A stretch of 64,000 nt of DNA from Hesseltinella vesiculosa (lineage: Eukaryota; Mucoromycota; Mucoromycetes; Mucorales; Cunninghamellaceae), in assembly GCA_002104935.1 (NCBI GenBank), contig MCGT01000020.1, forward strand, positions 124,001-188,000, in the 5' to 3' direction. The notes under the pieces were generated by a model, which was not told the DNA's origin, did no database searches, and worked only from the letters and a program-made list of their open reading frames with translations. This document shows, one piece after another, positions 59,003 to 64,000 of this stretch. The position numbers and the translations under genes were made by a program. Position 1 is the first letter of the stretch. Each line of letters begins with the position of its first letter.

Positions 59003-61398
59003 ATGATTCTCTCCTCTGTCACTTGCCAGTCATCTGTGGTTGCAGACAAGGAGCTGCTGGTAAGTCTGGTTTTCTTACGCGTACTTGAAGTGGATATGTA
59101 CTAGGACCACCTGGAGATTTTTTATACTGATGTTGGTTTATTTTTGGATCGATCAAAAAAAAAAAAAGGACCGATCTGTGCTGCCACACCTGTCGCCACT
59201 GTCGCCTGCCGTCACCTCGGAAGAGGACGAGGAAGCGTGGTTGCCATCCAAAACAAGTTTATCTGACTCCACCTGTGCTGACCATCCGCATCATCATCAT
59301 GCAACGCCCGCGTATGCATTGCCCCCTTCGCCTCCTCCTCTGACCTGCTGTAAACCGGACAGTGCCAGCCAACACAGCTTGCAGGTTCGTCCTTCCTTAT
59401 CTGCATTGCCACCCACATCGCCATCCATCGTTGTCTCGCCCATCCCGTCCACGTCGGCCGACCCCACACTCGTTCAAAAGGATCTGTCAGCGCTTTCCAA
59501 AAAGAAGCAATCCATTGGCTCGCGCTTCCGCCACGCATTGAAAAGAAAACCAATCGACTCACCATCCCCTGTCGCCAACACAACCAACAAGACTTCCTGT
59601 TCTGGTAACCAATCACCCTCCACCTCTTCCACTTCCGCCCAGCCAGCCTCACCTCCCGTCTTCTCTCCTATTCCCCGCTACTTTTCCTCTTCGTCGTCTA
59701 AAAAGCGCCATTCCACCATCGGCATCTTCCCTCCACCATCGACGGCCTCGCCCGAGCCTGGCCTCACCACCCCACCTGCCCCCACCGCCAAACCTGCGAA
59801 AAAGGCCTTGCGAGCTTCTTGGCAGCCCTCTTCTTCCTCCTTTTCTCGTTCGTCTCCCATCTTCACCCAATCCACCCCTCTGACTGCCAGCAGTGCCAAG
59901 GCTGTCCTGGGCCTGAAGAAAAAGCGAGACCCTGCCGACACTCACTTGTCTCGTACGAACAAAGACGTTCCTCTGTCGCCATCCTCCTCTGCCGCGTCTG
60001 CTGCAGCCTCCCCCTTGGCCGACCCCCCCACTTCTCGCTTCCTCACCGCCTTTCAAAAACTACGCCAGCAAAAAAACCCCTCTGCCACCTCTGCCGACCC
60101 ACACCAGCCAGATATCACGCCCCTTCGCACCACCTCCTTGGCCGACCGGATTAAAACCAAATTCCAGTCACCCTCCCCATCTCCTAGACCAAAACCAACC
60201 GCCAGCTCCACCAACACCTCTCCGTCCCAGCCTTGGGCCCATTTCCCCATCTCCATCTCTTCCTCTCTAGCCCCTCGCCAACGTCGCTCCTTCTCACCCA
60301 CCAGCCCCTCGCCAGCACCGCCTGCCTCCATCACCCCTCCTCACCGCGCCAACCGCCCACTAAGTTACCTGGCCCATCCCCACCGCTACAAATGTAAACT
60401 GACCTTTGCCACCCTCCTCTTTTTCTGACCCATTTTTTTTTTCACTAGACTTCCCACAAGTGTCGCCTTTGGAAGGAACAAAACGACACCCCAGCCCTCC
60501 ACCACGACAGCACCTATCCACTCCAAAGCCGCCATCCCCTGCTATTTCGACACAGGAAGATGCCTATCAGCCAACTGTCCCTCCATACCACGTAGACTAC
60601 CAGCTACCCCACCCCCTGGACTCCGGCTCGGCCGTCATCCTCTCGCCCTCCTGCTCCTCCACGCCTTTGACTCCAACCTCTTCCACCACATCGACAAACT
60701 CGACAGCCTCGTCGAATCATACCGCCCTCCGACCCTCGTCCACCGCTCCACCACCCCTCCCTCTCCATGGAGCCATCCATGCCAACCCTTCAGCGACCTC
60801 CCCGTATGCCATGCTCCCGCCTATCCACCTCTCCACCTCCACCTCCACCTCCAGCAACTCATCCTCCTCTTCGGCTTCCTCCACCTCCTTGGTTGCCAAA
60901 AACCGCCATTCCTACCAAGCAGCCGTGGCAAAGAAACCACCGCACGTCTTGACCAGCCATGCCAGTCGGAAATCCGTCGCCCCATCGCGGGCTCCTCGCC
61001 CTGGCTCGTCTGGGTCGGTCGCATCGTCGTCCTCGTCATCCTCATCCTCGTCTGCCAGCACTCCCTTGCATACCTATCGCCCACCCGCTCCTTCTTCGGT
61101 CTCCATGACCGTCACGTCCACTTTTCTCTCGGCTGCTTCCTGTTCTGCCCCAGCCTCGCTTCCTGCCAACCATGGCATGGCCGAGCCAAAGAAAAAGTCT
61201 GTCCGGTTCTTGCCCACCACCATGGTCCAGGATACCTTTTCCAAACACGACTATGACCGTGCCTCCGATCCTTATGCCGCTTGCGCCCGACTCACCGCTC
61301 TGCTGGCTCTCCAAATCAAAGAAGAACTAAACACTTTCAAGCTGCATGAAATGGTGGTCCATCATCAATCCCGTGCCAACACCCATTTCTTCCTTTGA
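59003..61398 (+). CDS. Large Ser/Pro-rich protein with conserved-looking C-terminal block (752 aa)
   Basis: Four exons (59003-59059, 59105-59131, 59169-60393, 60449-61398) join in phase. The two short 5' exons (MILSSVTCQSSVVADKELL and DHLEIFYTD) are the less certain part. Most of the protein is disordered Ser/Pro/Thr sequence with basic patches such as KKKQSIGSRFRHALKRKP and repeated SSSS/STS runs. The last ~70 residues are different: KKSVRFLPTTMVQDTFSKHD, YDRASDPYAACARLTALLAL and IKEELNTFKLHEMVVHHQSR, ending THFF. That block resembles a short C-terminal element I have seen in uncharacterised fungal proteins. Its function is unknown. No membrane or signal sequence is seen. Confidence 0.72.
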
Positions 61399-62360
61399 AA
61401 CCCTTATTCTCTCACTCACACCCACATCTTTGTTTTTTTTTTTTTTGATTGACATCTTACTTCTTTGCATGTTGTTCATCCATTCCTGGAACTGTATGAT
61501 TCATTCCCTTGGCGTAAACAAATAAACACTTTTTGTTTTTCTAGCTGGCTGCCCCCCCCCCTTGAACACGACCCCAGGTCTTCGGGCAGATCCGTTGGAC
61601 TCCTTATGCATTGTCTGTGTCACCTTTCTGGGAATACCAAATGTTTTTAATGAATGACTTGTCACAAACAATGAGGTTTTTAAAGAAAAAAAGAGGTCAT
61701 TTTTTATTTTTTTTGAAAGGGTTTCTAATTTTTTGTAGAATTCACACATTTTTTGAAATAATAATAAAAAAAAAGGATTTCTTGTCAAAAGAGTAAAGAA
61801 GGAAAAAAAAAAGAGGAGGGGGTGATGATGAAACTGATAAAGTCAGTACAAAAAAGGGAGGCGAGATAAGGGGTGGGAAGGAGGAACATAAATACGTACA
61901 TGCAAACACAGACACACATAAAAAAACATAGAGAAATGATACATAATAGTGGAGAGGGGGGGAGGAGGATACATAGGATACATAAAGAGAATATACACAC
62001 AACAAATACATAAAAGGGAGGAGGTTGAGAGGGTGGGTTGTACACACACATTATACACACACACAGGGTAAGAGTAGGGTTGTCCAAATAAAAACAAAGT
62101 GATGGAGAGAGTTCTTTGGACCAGGAGGCTTTGATCAATAGCCAAAGCCAGAGCGAGGGGTGTTTTTTTGCAAGGTTTTTCAACAGGTTTTCTTTCAAAC
62201 ATCAGAAAGGAACTGGAAGGGGTTGGAATGAGTGGACTTGCTTCAAAAGAATTTGAATGATAAAAACGATGCAAACGCTAAAAGAGACCATCAGTCATCC
62301 TGTAGAAAAAAAAATGGCTGGGGGACCTTACCAAGTGGCATTTGCGCTTGAGCATTTCAA
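61399..62360. other. Convergent intergenic region with simple repeats
   Basis: Between the Ser/Pro-rich gene and the edge gene. It contains T-runs, purine-rich AGGAGG tracts (61800-61935) and a CACACA tract (62041-62065). No gene is supported. Confidence 0.5.
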
Positions 62361-64000
62361 CTACGTTGTTCCGACTGAAACAGTCCTAGGCATTCTTTCT
62401 TGGCAAAGAGCGTGTTCATTCATGCAACTCCTCGTTGGCAACCATGTGTCCACTGCGTTTAAGAGAAATGTCAGCATCAAGATCTATTGGAGTGGCGTGA
62501 TTTTTTTTTTTTTACCTCGACCGAGCAGTCTGCCATGCAGGTAAACAGCAAGGCCACCGTGGTCAAACTTGAACGTCAAAGGTGATAGGTTGTGTGGATC
62601 AGAAAGAGGGTCAGTGGTAAAAGAGCCAAGGCAATGATCACCGCCGTCGTCGGACAAGTCGACCAGCGGAGCTGCCATGGGTGTCGGGGTATCAAAATTG
62701 GAAGGTGTTGGCGTTGTTCCATGGTTTTCAGGACCTCTGGCAGGATGGCCAAATCTGGCGTGCAAAGTACCATGGTCCATCGGATCAGCGTTCTTGCCAG
62801 GGGACGTCTCATCGGGGGAAAGAGGCACACCCCGACGGACTGTTCGTCCAGGAGGCGCAGCGTGCTCTTGGAGCGATCTTTTCTGGAACAGGCTATGCTG
62901 TTTGTTCAGGGGTCCACCAACTCGGCCATTCGGGTTTCCAAAGTCATGATCGGATGCGTCGTATGGACCATGGTCGGATGGAGGGTCAATGACGGGTCTG
63001 CGTCCAGCTGAATCCATGTTGGTCGACACTTGCTGGTTGCCAGGGTCACGGTCTGTTGGAGCGAAGTCCGGCTGGCCTGTCTGTTTTCCAGGGCCATGGT
63101 CGCTTGGATTGAAGCTGCTCTTGCCATGCTGGTCATCAGCTACATTGTCGGTTGGATCAAAGCTGGGATCAAGATCGGAAGGTGGATGGTTACCAGGATC
63201 ACAATCGCCGGAGACAGTGTCCGATGGGTCACATGGATGGCCATGGTCGAGTTTCATTGGATCTGTCATTCCCTTGGGCACACTTGGAGTGCAGGTTGAA
63301 GCGCCGGGAGATGTCCCTGTCCCTAAAGTAAAAAAAAAAAAATGAGCTGGCTTTTGAGGTTGCGAATGGGGCATTACCATTGGGATGGTCATCCACAGCA
63401 CCTGCGCAGCTTGCATTCTTTGGCGGATTTCTTATGGTTGCTGCCGTCAAGATGGACGAATGGCCAGGTACATTGGATTTGCCAAGTGTTGGGCTGTCAT
63501 GAATGTCACCAAAAGAGAGGGCGCCCGGGTCATCAAAGGAGGCACATGTGTCACCCACCGAGGCAGGATCGCCGCAAGCCATTGTCGTACCAGACTTGAT
63601 CGGCGCCATTGTTGATCCATCGTCGCCAATGATCGGGCCAGTTGTCGGCGTACCATCGTCAGCCACCTGGCGCTCAGCTTGATGCGCCGTGGTATCGCCA
63701 AACATCTTTCCATTCATGCTAGCCAACGTCTGGAAAGGACGGCGATTCTTGGCAAGCGTGCCCCATGCGACAGGACTGTAATAATCCAAAAACACATTGG
63801 GCGTGTCAAGTTGGCCATCGGACGAGCGGATGTTCACTAGATGAATCAAGTGAGTCCAACTGCATTTTTTTTTTCAAAGAAAAAAAAAAAAAAAGTAAGC
63901 TCAGCCACTTACCACCATCATCAGGGACAAAGCCCACCGGGCTATCCAACGCAAACATGGCTTCCATGCCATCATACATATCAAAGTTGCCTTTGACATA
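62361..64000 (-). CDS. Asp/Pro/Gly-rich repeat protein, 5' part outside the window
   Basis: Four visible exons (63913-64000, 63378-63836, 62516-63322, 62361-62452) are in phase, giving about 480 residues from the edge. The upstream part reads FDMYDGMEAMFALDSPVGFV, VNIRSSDGQLDTPNVFLDYY and SPVAWGTLAKNRRPFQTLAS, which looks like a folded domain that I do not recognise. The middle is low complexity, with units such as PSFDPTDNVADDQHGKSSFN and SDHGPGKQTGQPDFAPTDRD. The end has LTFKFDHGGLAVYLHGRLLG and a Cys-containing tail (TWLPTRSCMNEHALCQER). A surface or secreted protein is plausible, but the N-terminus is not visible. Confidence 0.65.

Noticed and set aside
59649..60056. Minus-strand Gly/Arg-rich ORFs over the Ser/Pro-rich gene
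   Set aside because: They are reverse complements of Ser/Pro codons, which read as Gly/Arg. The plus-strand frame is continuous across exons.

Overview
This window reads as nuclear DNA of a filamentous fungus. Almost every gene is split by short GT-AG introns of about 45-110 nt that often carry long A or T homopolymers. Genes lie close together on both strands, and the protein families are typical of fungi: cytosolic ribosomal proteins, EMC2, VIP1, HBS1, an Osh-type lipid carrier and an NPC2-like protein. Several lineage-specific proteins and the overall gene style suggest an early-diverging, Mucoromycota-like fungus. That placement is inference. No prokaryotic features, rRNA, clear tRNA or CRISPR were seen. 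Exon models were read by eye; for nearly all multi-exon genes the exon lengths sum to a multiple of three.

Region by region. 1-3084: a BRSK/Nim1-type protein kinase cut by the left edge. 3088-5395: a decayed pogo/Tigger-like DNA transposon with 24-bp terminal inverted repeats and TA target duplication. It sits just behind the kinase stop codon and contains a near-perfect palindrome of almost 1 kb. 5472-9929: a possible tiny gene, then a 990-residue unrecognised protein that ends in a degenerate aminoglycoside-phosphotransferase lobe. 10298-21263 (minus): a YANK/STK32-like kinase, an O-fucosyltransferase-like type II membrane protein, the ribosome-rescue GTPase HBS1, a TMD0-like membrane protein and a small acidic protein. 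22261-29848: EMC2, an isopentenyl-phosphate-kinase-like enzyme, an RNase K/V-ATPase f-like protein, a lysophosphatidate acyltransferase, a secreted N-formylglutamate-amidohydrolase-like protein, and a secreted Gly/Thr/Ser protein built on hexanucleotide repeats.

31839-42855: an aldo-keto reductase, an NPC2/ML protein, an Osh6/7-like PS/PI4P carrier, a small unknown gene, RPS5 and the inositol-pyrophosphate kinase/phosphatase VIP1. 43367-48679: a PHD-SET chromatin protein, a KAP-like dual-specificity phosphatase and the actin capping protein beta subunit. 48680-52889: mostly gene-poor, with small hairpins and a lineage-specific zinc-ribbon/membrane gene that looks frameshifted at a poly-C run. 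52890-61398: RPS21, a divergent CUL4-like cullin, the free methionine-R-sulfoxide reductase and a Ser/Pro-rich protein with a conserved-looking C-terminal block. 62361-64000: an Asp/Pro/Gly-rich repeat protein cut by the right edge.

The genes do not form one pathway. Loose themes are lipid and sterol handling (acyltransferase, NPC2, Osh, IPK), inositol-phosphate and kinase signalling, ubiquitin ligase scaffolding, and translation or ribosome rescue. The least explained sequences are the palindrome inside the transposon, the APH-tailed gene, the frameshifted zinc-ribbon gene and the hexanucleotide-coded secreted protein.
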